DNA of 14,078 nucleotides from assembly GCA_947462865.1 (NCBI GenBank), contig CANHRW010000033.1, positions 1-14,078 of the forward strand. Reading direction: 5' to 3'. The notes beneath the pieces are model-generated. The model saw only the letters and a list, made by a program, of their open reading frames with translations. It was not told the origin of the DNA and did not search any database. How positions within the stretch are numbered: the stretch's first letter is position 1; every line of letters begins with the position of its first letter. This DNA is from Bacteroidota bacterium. GTDB lineage: Bacteria > Bacteroidota > Bacteroidia > UKL13-3. The position numbers were made by a program, and so were the translations under genes. Shown one piece after another: positions 1 to 7,283 of this stretch.

Positions 1-1334
1 ATCAACTCTGCATATTCAGCCCTGATTTTGTCTCTTTCTAAACCAGTTAATCTTTGCAAACGCATGTCAAGAATGGCTTTAGATTGAATTTCGCTCAATT
101 TAAAAGTGTTCATCAAGCCTGCTTTGGCATCATCAGGATTTGAACTGTTTCTAATTAAAGCAATTACCTCATCTAAATGGTCTAAAGCAATCAATAAACC
201 TTCTAAAATATGCGCTTTGCGAAGTGCTTCTTCTAATTCGTATTGTGTTCTTTTAACAACAACCTCATGGCGATGCTCAACATAGTATTTAATTAAACCC
301 AATAAATTAAGGGTTTCAGGACGCCCTTTTACCAAACATACATTGTTGATATTGAACGCAGTTTGTAATTGGGTGTATTTGTATAACTTGTTGAGGATCA
401 CATTTGGAACGGCATCTCTCTTTAAATCATACACAACACGCATCCCATCTCTGTCACTCTCGTCTCTGATATCTGAAATGCCTTCAATGACCTTTTCGTT
501 GATCAATTCTGCAGTTCTTTCAATTAAATACGATTTGTTAACCTGGTATGGAATTTCTGATACAATGATTTGGTTTTTGCCAGATGCTGTGGTGTCAAAA
601 ATTGCTTTAGCACGCATCACAATTCTGCCCCTACCTGTTTCGAATGCCTCTTTTACACCTTCATATCCATAAATGGTACCACCTGTAGGAAAATCAGGTG
701 CTTTCACATATTTCATTAAGTCGGCAACAGTTACATCTTTGTTTTCAATGTAGGCAACAATACCGTCAATGACTTCACCTAAATTGTGAGGAGCCATATT
801 GGTAGCCATACCTACAGCAATACCCGATGCGCCATTAACCAATAAGTTTGGAATTTTAGCAGGCAAAACAGTTGGTTCTTGCAAACTATCATCAAAATTG
901 GCTCTGAAATCAACCGTATTTTTGTCAATATCGGTTAATAATTCTTCAGCTATTTTACGTAACCTGGCTTCAGTGTAACGCATGGCCGCAGGTGGATCAC
1001 CATCAACCGAACCAAAGTTTCCTTGCCCATCAACCAACATGTAACGCATGTTCCATTCTTGAGCCATACGCACCATGGTATCATAAACAGATGAATCTCC
1101 GTGTGGATGGTACTTACCCAAAACTTCACCCACAATCCTGGCCGATTTTTTATAGGGCCTATTTGAAGCCAAGCCCAATTCAGTCATACCATACAAAACC
1201 CTTCTGTGCACGGGTTTTAAACCATCTCTTACATCTGGTAAGGCTCTGCTCACAATAACCGACATCGAATAATCGATATAGGCGGTTTTCATTTCCTCTT
1301 CGATGTTAATAGGAATAATTCTGTCTTCTGCCAT
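1..1334 (-). CDS. gyrA: DNA gyrase subunit A, N-terminal part (runs off left edge)
   Basis: Type II topoisomerase subunit that breaks and rejoins DNA and, with GyrB, introduces negative supercoils in the cytoplasm. The frame starts at ATG 1334 and stays open to base 1, giving 444 complete codons plus two bases; the C-terminal pinwheel domain lies outside the window. The protein begins MAEDRIIPINIEEEM and continues with the GyrA winged-helix core. The catalytic tyrosine is Y120 in AAMRYTEARL, matching E. coli Y122. The quinolone-resistance region reads HPHGDSSVYD; S81 and D85 match E. coli S83 and D87, so the usual resistance changes are absent. The last visible residues follow the GyrA pattern AILDMRLQRLTGLE. 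The N-terminal sequence and the IDYSMSVIVSRALPDVRDG segment favour GyrA over ParC, although the diagnostic C-terminal box is not visible. I did not recognise a strong promoter in the 204-bp gap upstream. Confidence 0.97.
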   Translation of the reverse strand, partial: MAEDRIIPINIEEEMKTAYIDYSMSVIVSRALPDVRDGLKPVHRRVLYGMTELGLASNRPYKKSARIVGEVLGKYHPHGDSSVYDTMVRMAQEWNMRYMLVDGQGNFGSVDGDPPAAMRYTEARLRKIAEELLTDIDKNTVDFRANFDDSLQEPTVLPAKIPNLLVNGASGIAVGMATNMAPHNLGEVIDGIVAYIENKDVTVADLMKYVKAPDFPTGGTIYGYEGVKEAFETGRGRIVMRAKAIFDTTASGKNQIIVSEIPYQVNKSYLIERTAELINEKVIEGISDIRDESDRDGMRVVYDLKRDAVPNVILNKLYKYTQLQTAFNINNVCLVKGRPETLNLLGLIKYYVEHRHEVVVKRTQYELEEALRKAHILEGLLIALDHLDEVIALIRNSSNPDDAKAGLMNTFKLSEIQSKAILDMRLQRLTGLERDKIRAEYAEL

Positions 1335-1517
1335 TTTTTGTTTTTAATTAGACTTTTTTGGGTGCTAAAAATTGAAGAAATAAAACTGCAATAGAATGCC
1401 CACAAACAAAGCAACGCAAGATATTTAAAAGTCATGAATTTAAGTGGCCAAAATACCCACAAAATCAAATAAAAATGTGGAAAAACAGCACTAAAAAATC
1501 AGGATGTTTGAGGAACC

Positions 1518-1525
1518 TATTTTTG
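1518..1525 (+). promoter_or_regulatory. Bacteroidota-type -7 box before the M1 peptidase gene
   Basis: The sequence TATTTTTG matches TAnnTTTG, the -7 element used by the primary sigma factor of Bacteroidota, and is followed by C as in two other boxes in this window. It ends 13 bases before the ATG at 1539, so the mRNA leader would be very short. No clear TTG -33 element stands at the expected distance. No Shine-Dalgarno sequence is visible. Confidence 0.6.
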
Positions 1526-1538
1526 CAGTTTACCAATC

Positions 1539-3878
1539 ATGAAAAATTCAAGCAAGTGTAAGCCATTTTTATGGCTATTGATGCTCTTTATTTGTATCTA
1601 TTCTTATGAGTCTATCGCCCAAAGCAGATTAGATATCCTTCATATCGATTTAAAAGGAAAAATAAGCCAACAAACACAAGGACAATACAATGGAACGGCC
1701 ACCATCAAAGGGGTCATAGTACAAAAACCTATAAATTCTATACAATTTGATTTAATTGGGTTAAAAGTTTCCCAGGTCATTTCAAATGGTATAGATCAAT
1801 TATATACCCAAAACGACAGCCAAGTTGTTGTAAATATCAATGAAAATAAACAAATTGGTGATACCCTTATTTTGGCTATCAGCTATGGGGGAAAACCGGT
1901 TCAAGATGCCAAATGGGGAGGCTTTTATTTCAATGGCAATTACAGTTACAATATGGGTGTAGCATTTGCGAGTTTGCCGCATAATTTTGGCAGGTGTTGG
2001 TTCCCTTGCAACGATAATTTCACAGATAAATCAACTTACTCGTTTGAAATAGAAGTAGATAAAGGATTTGCAGCTATTTGTAACGGTTTGTTAAAATCTG
2101 CCGATAACAACACCTGGAAATGGGAAATTCAACAAGTCATCCCAAGTTATTTGGTAAATGTGGCAGTAGGAAAATATGTTTTACTAAATGACACTGTTGT
2201 AACAGCTAACAGGTCCATTCCTATTGTTTTGGCAGTTGAAGCCAAAGACAGTACCAACTTAAAAATTTCGTTTAGTAAGCTCAAGCAAGCACTTCAATGT
2301 TTTGAAGCCAAGTTTGGTCCTTACTTATTTGATAGAATAGGTTTTGTGGGCGTACCTTTTAACAGTGGCGCAATGGAACATGCCAGCAATATTTCTTACC
2401 CATTGTATGCAATTGATGGCAGTTTACAATACCAAACTTTAATGGCTCATGAATTTTCACACCATTGGTTTGGCAATTTGGTAACCTGTTCAAATGCATC
2501 AGACATGTGGTTAAACGAGGGCTGGGCCAGTTATTGCGAAGCCTTATTTTTAGAGTGTGTAGAAGGAAAAGAGGCTTATTTAGCTGATATCAACGACAAA
2601 GTTTTTGAAGCCAATAGATGGGCCGCCCTTCGCGATCATGGTTACAGAGCTATAGCCAATATGGACGAAAATTTCACCTATGGTACGCATGTGTATACCA
2701 AAGGAGCTCTAATGGTTCACAACCTCAGGCTTTTAATGGGAGATGAGGCGTTTTTCAAGGGCATGAAAAGCTTTTTAAACAAGTACCAATTTAAAAATGC
2801 TGGATCTCTCCAACTCAGAGACGAGCTGCAAAATTTTACGAGTAAAGACTTAACAGCATTTTTCCAGCATTGGATTTTTGAAGCTGGGCAAACGGCAATG
2901 CGGATGAGCCAATTTCAGGTAACTGGGAAACAACTGAATTTGGCATTAGAACAATTGAACTTTTTACATCCTAAAACGGACAATACCCTGCAATTAACTA
3001 TACGGTTGTATAGCAAATTGGGTTCATTCGTTGATTTTCCAATCAATTCACTAAAAACCAATTACCAGTTTGAATTACCCGATGCTTTTGAACCTGCCTA
3101 TTATGTGCTCAATCATTCAAATGAACCGGCATTGGCAAAAACTTTTGAATTAAAAACCCTCAAAGGAACTGGCATTCAAAACATAACTTCTACCCTATTT
3201 TCTTTGAACATTCAAAGCAATTCAGATTCAAGTATCTTGCTTTCTGAACATTATTTTGTAGGCACGAACCCCAACGATCACCCTATCAAAGGCATTGCGT
3301 TTTCACCTGAACGCTTTTGGAGAATAGACGGCTCATGGGCTCCCAATTTCAAAGCTTCAGCTTTCTTTAATTATGATGGCAGAAACGATTATACCAACCA
3401 ATTGGGTGGATTAGACCCTGAGTTGTTTAAGTTTGGTACGGAGAATGATTTGGTATTGTTATACCGCCCAAAACCTGATACGGCCTGGACCATAGAAACA
3501 GCTTTGGTACTGCAAACAGGTGCTTCTACCACCGATAAAATTGGCAGATTTTGGTTGAACCAACTCAAAAAAGGTGAATATGTATTGGGCATGAAAAACG
3601 CCAGTGCAGGCATTCAACAAAAGAAATTGGGTCAACAGTTATTTCAATTGTTTCCCAATCCGAGCAACAAAGAATTGAACATTGTTTGTGAAAAAAACAT
3701 GAAGGACTTGGCTGTTTCGGTTTATGATAAGCAAGGCAAATTACAATTTACCAAATTGTTTGAGCAAGCTGGTAACCAATTTGTATTACCTATAGAACAA
3801 CTACAAGCTGGAAACTATATCATCAGCATCAACGCTCAAAAATATTTCAATGCTACATATCAGTTTGTGAAAGAATAA
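1539..3878 (+). CDS. Secreted M1-family zinc aminopeptidase with T9SS C-terminal sorting domain
   Basis: Likely removes N-terminal residues from peptides outside the cell. The 779-residue protein opens with a signal peptide (about 1-27, cleavage likely after SIA before QS). An N-terminal beta domain spans about 30-215. The catalytic domain has the zinc motif HEFSH (H304, E305, H308) and the third ligand E327, which fits HEXXHX18E. The M1 exopeptidase motif is GAMEH at 277-281, with His where GXMEN has Asn. Y386 is the likely transition-state tyrosine. After a poorly recognised region (about 430-700), the last ~75 residues start LFPNPSNKE and form a type A sorting domain of the type IX secretion system, so the protein should be exported through the outer membrane and its tail removed. 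The ERAP-type C-terminal helical domain of large M1 enzymes is not evident. The gene stands alone, divergent from gyrA. The family call is firm; the substrate is unknown. Confidence 0.93.
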   Translation: MKNSSKCKPFLWLLMLFICIYSYESIAQSRLDILHIDLKGKISQQTQGQYNGTATIKGVIVQKPINSIQFDLIGLKVSQVISNGIDQLYTQNDSQVVVNINENKQIGDTLILAISYGGKPVQDAKWGGFYFNGNYSYNMGVAFASLPHNFGRCWFPCNDNFTDKSTYSFEIEVDKGFAAICNGLLKSADNNTWKWEIQQVIPSYLVNVAVGKYVLLNDTVVTANRSIPIVLAVEAKDSTNLKISFSKLKQALQCFEAKFGPYLFDRIGFVGVPFNSGAMEHASNISYPLYAIDGSLQYQTLMAHEFSHHWFGNLVTCSNASDMWLNEGWASYCEALFLECVEGKEAYLADINDKVFEANRWAALRDHGYRAIANMDENFTYGTHVYTKGALMVHNLRLLMGDEAFFKGMKSFLNKYQFKNAGSLQLRDELQNFTSKDLTAFFQHWIFEAGQTAMRMSQFQVTGKQLNLALEQLNFLHPKTDNTLQLTIRLYSKLGSFVDFPINSLKTNYQFELPDAFEPAYYVLNHSNEPALAKTFELKTLKGTGIQNITSTLFSLNIQSNSDSSILLSEHYFVGTNPNDHPIKGIAFSPERFWRIDGSWAPNFKASAFFNYDGRNDYTNQLGGLDPELFKFGTENDLVLLYRPKPDTAWTIETALVLQTGASTTDKIGRFWLNQLKKGEYVLGMKNASAGIQQKKLGQQLFQLFPNPSNKELNIVCEKNMKDLAVSVYDKQGKLQFTKLFEQAGNQFVLPIEQLQAGNYIISINAQKYFNATYQFVKE

Positions 3879-4047
3879 GCGAATGTTTGGCTAAATAATT
3901 CAATGGCCTCTCTAAGCTATTAGCAGTGACATTTATATATGTTAAACAAAATATAATTAACTAACAATACAAGTGAATGTATCAAAATGAAATTAAAAAG
4001 AGCGGAATACCCCGAAATATTTCTTCCTGAATTTTCGTGGCTTTTTT

Positions 4048-4055
4048 TACCTTTG
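4048..4055 (+). promoter_or_regulatory. Bacteroidota-type -7 box before the hydroxyacyl-CoA dehydrogenase gene
   Basis: TACCTTTG is an exact TAnnTTTG match followed by C. It ends 17 bases before ATG 4073. It lies inside the longer frame that could be read from GTG 4037, which argues that translation starts at 4073. No good -33 TTG is seen. Confidence 0.6.
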
Positions 4056-4072
4056 CCTCTCAATTTAAAAAC

Positions 4073-4963
4073 ATGAAAAACATTACTGTTATAGGTTCAG
4101 GTACCATGGGAAACGGAATTGCCCATGTGTTTGCACAAAATAATTACACGGTAAACCTCATTGACGTGAACGAGGTTCAGTTGAAAAAAGCAATTGAAAC
4201 CATTTCAAAAAACTTAGACCGTCAGGTAGCCAAAAGCGTGATTGATGAAAATGCAAAAAACGCTACACTAGCCAATATTCAAACCTTTACTGATTTAAAA
4301 TCAGCTTGTTCAAATGCCGACTTAGTCATTGAAGCAGCCAGTGAAAACATCAATATCAAATTAGATATTTTCAAACAAATTGATGAGTATGCACCTGCAC
4401 ATTGCATTTTGGCATCTAATACTTCTTCTATTTCAATCACTAAAATTGCCAGTGTTACCAAACGCCCTGAACAAGTAATTGGCATGCATTTTATGAACCC
4501 TGTTCCAGTAATGAAATTGGTAGAAATTATCAATGGGTTCAAAACTGCAAAATCAGTTTCTGAAACCATTTCTAAATTGTCTAAAGACATTGGTAAAATA
4601 CCTGCAGAAGCCAATGATTATGCAGGTTTTATAGCCAACCGTATTTTAATGCCTATGATCAACGAAGCCATTATTTGTTTACAAACTGGAGTTGGTACTG
4701 TTGAATCTATTGATACGGTTATGAAATTGGGTATGGCTCACCCAATGGGTCCATTGCAATTGGCCGATTTTATTGGTTTAGATGTTTGCTTGGCCATTAT
4801 GAATGTATTGTACGAAGGTTTAGGGCAAGACAAATACGCTCCTTCTCCGCTATTAGTGAATATGGTGACTGCTGGAAATCTTGGTGTTAAAACAGGTGAA
4901 GGTTTTTATGTGCATACACCAGGAAGTAAAGAATTGGTAGTGAGCAGCAGATTTCAATCTTAA
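4073..4963 (+). CDS. hbd: 3-hydroxybutyryl-CoA dehydrogenase (3-hydroxyacyl-CoA dehydrogenase family)
   Basis: Catalyses NAD(P)-dependent interconversion of 3-hydroxyacyl-CoA and 3-ketoacyl-CoA in short-chain fatty-acid or butyrate/hydroxybutyrate metabolism, in the cytoplasm. The 296 residues match the stand-alone enzyme's usual length (about 280-300). The Rossmann fold begins at once with GSGTMG at 8-13, and D31 ends the second strand, which favours NAD. The catalytic set is complete when aligned with the human enzyme: S118, H139 in GMHFMNPVP, E151 and N189 in GFIANR, with the same spacings as human S137, H158, E170 and N208. The C-terminal domain shows HPMGPLQLADFIGLDV and ends with the usual KTGEGFY. 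I chose ATG 4073 because the GTG 4037 start would add 12 residues overlapping the promoter and not belonging to the fold. It is a single-gene unit ending in a hairpin terminator. No thiolase or crotonase gene is adjacent, so the pathway cannot be fixed here. Confidence 0.93.
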   Translation: MKNITVIGSGTMGNGIAHVFAQNNYTVNLIDVNEVQLKKAIETISKNLDRQVAKSVIDENAKNATLANIQTFTDLKSACSNADLVIEAASENINIKLDIFKQIDEYAPAHCILASNTSSISITKIASVTKRPEQVIGMHFMNPVPVMKLVEIINGFKTAKSVSETISKLSKDIGKIPAEANDYAGFIANRILMPMINEAIICLQTGVGTVESIDTVMKLGMAHPMGPLQLADFIGLDVCLAIMNVLYEGLGQDKYAPSPLLVNMVTAGNLGVKTGEGFYVHTPGSKELVVSSRFQS

Positions 4964-4977
4964 GTATAAAGTATTAT

Positions 4978-5018
4978 AAAAGAGAAGCCCCGCGGCAAAG
5001 CTGCGGGGCTTCTCTTTT
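4978..5018 (+). terminator. Long hairpin terminator behind the dehydrogenase gene
   Basis: A 19-bp stem (4978-4996 with 5000-5018, one G-T pair) closes on an AAA triloop. The GC-rich core GCCCCGC/GCGGGGC is flanked by AAAAGAGAA/TTCTCTTTT, so the 3' arm ends in a short U run on the plus strand. It starts 14 bases after the stop codon at 4963. The flanking A and T runs may also let it work on the minus strand. Confidence 0.85.
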
Positions 5019-5031
5019 GGAATTGACGTTA

Positions 5032-5070
5032 AAAAATAATGCGCGGGGCAAAGCCCCGCGCATTATTTTT
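5032..5070 (-). terminator. Second long hairpin terminator, for the leftward lipoprotein gene
   Basis: A perfect 18-bp stem (5032-5049 with 5053-5070) closes on an AAA triloop, with core GCGCGGGGC/GCCCCGCGC. On the minus strand the 3' arm ends ATTATTTTTT, a good U tract, and it begins 16 bases past the stop codon of the lipoprotein gene. It would also form on the plus strand (T run after 5065), so it can act in both directions as a backup to the hairpin at 4978-5018. Confidence 0.85.
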
Positions 5071-5086
5071 ATTTATAAATTTTGAA

Positions 5087-5860
5087 TTAATCGCATTTAT
5101 AAGTAAACAAGCTGATGGCATCTATTCCATTTGCTGTTTCTTTTTCTTGTGTTACTTTATTTTCAGCAATAGAGTAAGTGTAAGTAGTAGTTCCAGAACC
5201 TGTTACTTTGGTTTTAACCAAGTTTTTTGAACCTAAACCTGGCTCTTCAAGGTTAAAAATATTTTTAGCTTTACTCTTAGCTCTGTTATCTAATTTATCA
5301 GCATAATAGGTAAATTCAGTGATATCAACTGCAGCAGGATCAGCAGTATTGGTTGATGTAGTTTTCACTAAATTACCACCTGAATACTCATAATTGGTTG
5401 TTAAGCTAATAGACGTTTGAGCGTTAAGATTAAGTGTAATTTCAGTTGTTTTTGCTGTTCCGTCAGAATTGTAAGTATTTTGTACGATGTAACCTTGTGT
5501 TTGATTACCAATAGTTACACGAGTTGGATAGCCACTGTTATTCACATAAAAAGTACCACCGTTGGTAGTTGTTCCATTGCTTTTTACTTCAATGGTTCCT
5601 GTAAATGCATCTGTCCAAGTAAGGTTATAAGCAAAAGTTTTACCCATAGAATCATTTAACTGTGAAAGCATTCTTTTGTTTGCATCATAAGTGATTGTTG
5701 TTGATTCTGAAGTTGCTTGATCGGTTACTTTGGTTACCAAACAGTTGTCAACTGTTGGAGTTGGTGTTGTAGTAGAATTTGAATTTGAAGAATCTTTAGA
5801 ACAACTCATTTGTACAAACGCCCAGCTTGCAACAAATAACATTAAAACTATTTTTTTCAT
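5087..5860 (-). CDS. Small lipoprotein of unknown function, YD/RHS-like beta repeats
   Basis: I do not recognise a named family. The 257-residue protein has a signal peptide MKKIVLMLFVASWAFVQMSC with the likely lipidated C20 followed by SKDSSNSNS and a Ser/Thr/Pro-rich linker to about residue 40. Gln at -3 departs from the strict lipobox. The rest is rich in Thr, Asn and Tyr in alternating strands (TTITYDANKRML, YEYSGGNLVKT, FTYYADKLDN, YTYSIAENKVTQ), resembling the YD-type repeats of RHS proteins and the beta-rich lipoproteins common in Bacteroidota. It is probably anchored in the outer membrane; the role is unknown. A frame start at 5875 (five extra residues, MKIKN) is possible, but only two bases separate it from a near-match -7 box, so ATG 5860 with a leader of about a dozen bases is preferred. 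It is a single-gene unit convergent with the dehydrogenase gene and divergent from trxB. Confidence 0.8.
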   Translation of the reverse strand: MKKIVLMLFVASWAFVQMSCSKDSSNSNSTTTPTPTVDNCLVTKVTDQATSESTTITYDANKRMLSQLNDSMGKTFAYNLTWTDAFTGTIEVKSNGTTTNGGTFYVNNSGYPTRVTIGNQTQGYIVQNTYNSDGTAKTTEITLNLNAQTSISLTTNYEYSGGNLVKTTSTNTADPAAVDITEFTYYADKLDNRAKSKAKNIFNLEEPGLGSKNLVKTKVTGSGTTTYTYSIAENKVTQEKETANGIDAISLFTYKCD

Positions 5861-5877
5861 ATTTTTTATTTTCATGA

Positions 5878-5885
5878 CAAATATG
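5878..5885 (-). promoter_or_regulatory. Near-match -7 box before the lipoprotein gene
   Basis: Read on the minus strand this is CATATTTG, one mismatch from TAnnTTTG. It ends 17 bases before ATG 5860, a spacing like the other boxes in the window. No -33 element is seen, so this is tentative. Confidence 0.35.
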
Positions 5886-5969
5886 TGATTTTTTTATTTA
5901 AAAAAGCATTGTTAAACCTTCTTTACTTATGATTTTAAAAATTTGTTAATAAATGGAATTTTATAAGTC

Positions 5970-5977
5970 TAATTTTG
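5970..5977 (+). promoter_or_regulatory. Bacteroidota-type promoter before trxB
   Basis: TAATTTTG is an exact TAnnTTTG match followed by C. A TTTG at 5942-5945 lies 24 bases upstream and could serve as the -33 element, though the spacing is slightly long. The box ends 24 bases before ATG 6002 and overlaps the alternative TTG start at 5975, which is therefore unlikely to be used. Confidence 0.6.
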
Positions 5978-6001
5978 CATCAAAGTTTAAATAAAAAGAG
6001 A

Positions 6002-6934
6002 ATGGAACATGTAGAATGCTTGATTATAGGAAGTGGCCCCGCCGGCTACACTGCAGCTATATATGCAGCACGTGCAGATATGAAACCAGTGATGTATGTT
6101 GGTATGCAACCCGGAGGTCAATTGACTATTACCACTGATGTTGAAAATTTCCCAGGTTTCCCTGATGGTGTGATGGGTCCAGAAATGATGGAATTGTTTA
6201 GAAAACAAGCCGAAAGATTTGGAACAGACATCCGCTATGGCATGATCACTAAAGTAGATTTTTCAGGAAAGCCACCTTTTAAAATTCAGGTAGATGAACA
6301 AAAAGAAATGTTAGCAGAAACTGTTATCATTGCTACAGGAGCCAGTGCAAAATGGTTAGGCATACCTTCAGAAAGCAAGCTCAATGGCCGAGGAGTATCT
6401 GCTTGTGCAGTATGCGATGGTTTCTTTTTTAGAGGCAAAGATGTGGCTATTGTTGGTGCAGGAGATACCGCATGTGAAGAAGCCAGTTATTTAGCTAAAA
6501 TTTGTAGCAAGGTATACATGGTTGTGCGTAAATCTGAATTCAAAGCTTCAAAAGCCATGCAAAACCGTGTGCTTTCGACTCCAAATATTGAAGTTTTATT
6601 CAATTCAGAAACAGATGAAATATTGGGAGAGGAAAAGGTTTCAGGTGTAAGAATTAAGAATAACCAAGATAACAGCATGCGAGAAATTGATATCCAAGGT
6701 TTCTTTGTTGCAATAGGCCATCAACCCAATACAGCCGTTTTTAGTCCATTTATTGATATGGATGAAACAGGTTATATCAAAACCATTCCAGGTACTACTA
6801 AAACCAATGTAGATGGGGTATTTGCCTGTGGTGATGCGCAAGATAAAAATTACAGACAAGCAGTAACCGCCGCTGGAAGTGGCTGTATGGCAGCCTTAGA
6901 TGCTGAAAGGTATTTAGCAGCTAAAGCAGATTAA
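6002..6934 (+). CDS. trxB: Thioredoxin reductase
   Basis: FAD enzyme that passes electrons from NADPH to thioredoxin in the cytoplasm. The 310 residues are the normal length for the low-molecular-weight bacterial form. The FAD-binding motif GSGPAG is at 10-15. The redox-active pair is C135-A-V-C138 in SACAVCDGFF, the thioredoxin-reductase signature. The NADPH-binding GAGDTACEEA motif and a basic VRKSEFKAS segment follow. The C-terminal FAD motif is FACGDAQDKNYRQAVTAAGSG. The CxxC pair separates it from YpdA/Bdr-type bacillithiol disulfide reductases, which lack it. ATG 6002 is preferred over TTG 5975 because the -7 box covers the latter. The stop codon is one base before the bacilliredoxin start, so the two genes are almost certainly cotranscribed and the second may be translationally coupled. 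Confidence 0.96.
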   Translation: MEHVECLIIGSGPAGYTAAIYAARADMKPVMYVGMQPGGQLTITTDVENFPGFPDGVMGPEMMELFRKQAERFGTDIRYGMITKVDFSGKPPFKIQVDEQKEMLAETVIIATGASAKWLGIPSESKLNGRGVSACAVCDGFFFRGKDVAIVGAGDTACEEASYLAKICSKVYMVVRKSEFKASKAMQNRVLSTPNIEVLFNSETDEILGEEKVSGVRIKNNQDNSMREIDIQGFFVAIGHQPNTAVFSPFIDMDETGYIKTIPGTTKTNVDGVFACGDAQDKNYRQAVTAAGSGCMAALDAERYLAAKAD

Positions 6935-6935
6935 T

Positions 6936-7283
6936 ATGATGAATTGGCAATCGCTTAGTTCCCTAGATGAAATCAATCAATTGCTCAAAAAATCATTTGA
7001 TCAGCCTGTATTGATTTTCAAACACAGTACCAGATGCAGCATCAGTAGTACCGTTTTAAACAGATTTGAAACCAAATGGAAAGCCAATCAAGACTTTAAA
7101 TTTGAAGGCTATTTATTGGATTTATTGAACTATAGAATGGTTTCTAATGAATTGGCTTCTACCTTCGAGGTGCAACATGAATCGCCTCAGGTATTGGTAC
7201 TTGTGAATGGAAAATGTGTCAATCACAAAAACCATTATGAAATTGATTTAGAAGAAATTTTAACTGAAATTAAGTCAATTTAG
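6936..7283 (+). CDS. brxC: YtxJ/BrxC-family monothiol bacilliredoxin
   Basis: A 115-residue thioredoxin-fold protein of the YtxJ family. In Firmicutes, BrxC (YtxJ) reduces proteins carrying mixed disulfides with bacillithiol. The active-site segment is KHSTRCSIS with C34, followed by Ser where thioredoxins have the second half of a CxxC, so it is a monothiol type. The family pattern continues with ESPQVLVLVNGKCV, including a second cysteine C94, and then HYEID. Two adjacent ATGs (6936, 6939) could both serve as start. It follows trxB after one base. It has no signal peptide and should be cytoplasmic. The 3' end overlaps the convergent NFACT gene by 14 bp. The family call is strong; use of bacillithiol as the partner thiol is inferred, since no bsh genes are in view. 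Confidence 0.87.
   Translation: MMNWQSLSSLDEINQLLKKSFDQPVLIFKHSTRCSISSTVLNRFETKWKANQDFKFEGYLLDLLNYRMVSNELASTFEVQHESPQVLVLVNGKCVNHKNHYEIDLEEILTEIKSI

Noticed and set aside
343..672. 109-codon plus-strand open frame
   Set aside because: It lies wholly antisense to gyrA, whose frame is continuous and conserved; the composition is that of a shadow frame.
992..1258. 88-codon plus-strand frame antisense to gyrA
   Set aside because: It overlaps the conserved quinolone-resistance region of gyrA on the other strand and has no protein-like features.
1335..1400. Possible gyrA promoter on the minus strand
   Set aside because: A TTTG and an AT-rich segment are present, but the best -7 candidate has at least two mismatches to TAnnTTTG.
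3879..4047. Possible small gene or RNA in the gap after the M1 peptidase
   Set aside because: The stretch is AT-rich with no open frame, strong hairpin or repeat that I could support.
4037..4072. GTG start giving a 12-residue longer dehydrogenase
   Set aside because: It would start upstream of the -7 promoter box at 4048 and add residues before the Rossmann strand; ATG 4073 fits better.
4978..5070. Possible CRISPR-like or mobile-element ends from the two palindromes
   Set aside because: There are only two copies, the arms differ, no transposase or target duplication is seen, and both fit terminators with U tracts.
5975..6001. TTG start giving a nine-residue longer TrxB
   Set aside because: The start codon lies inside the TAnnTTTG box, so it would not be in the transcript.
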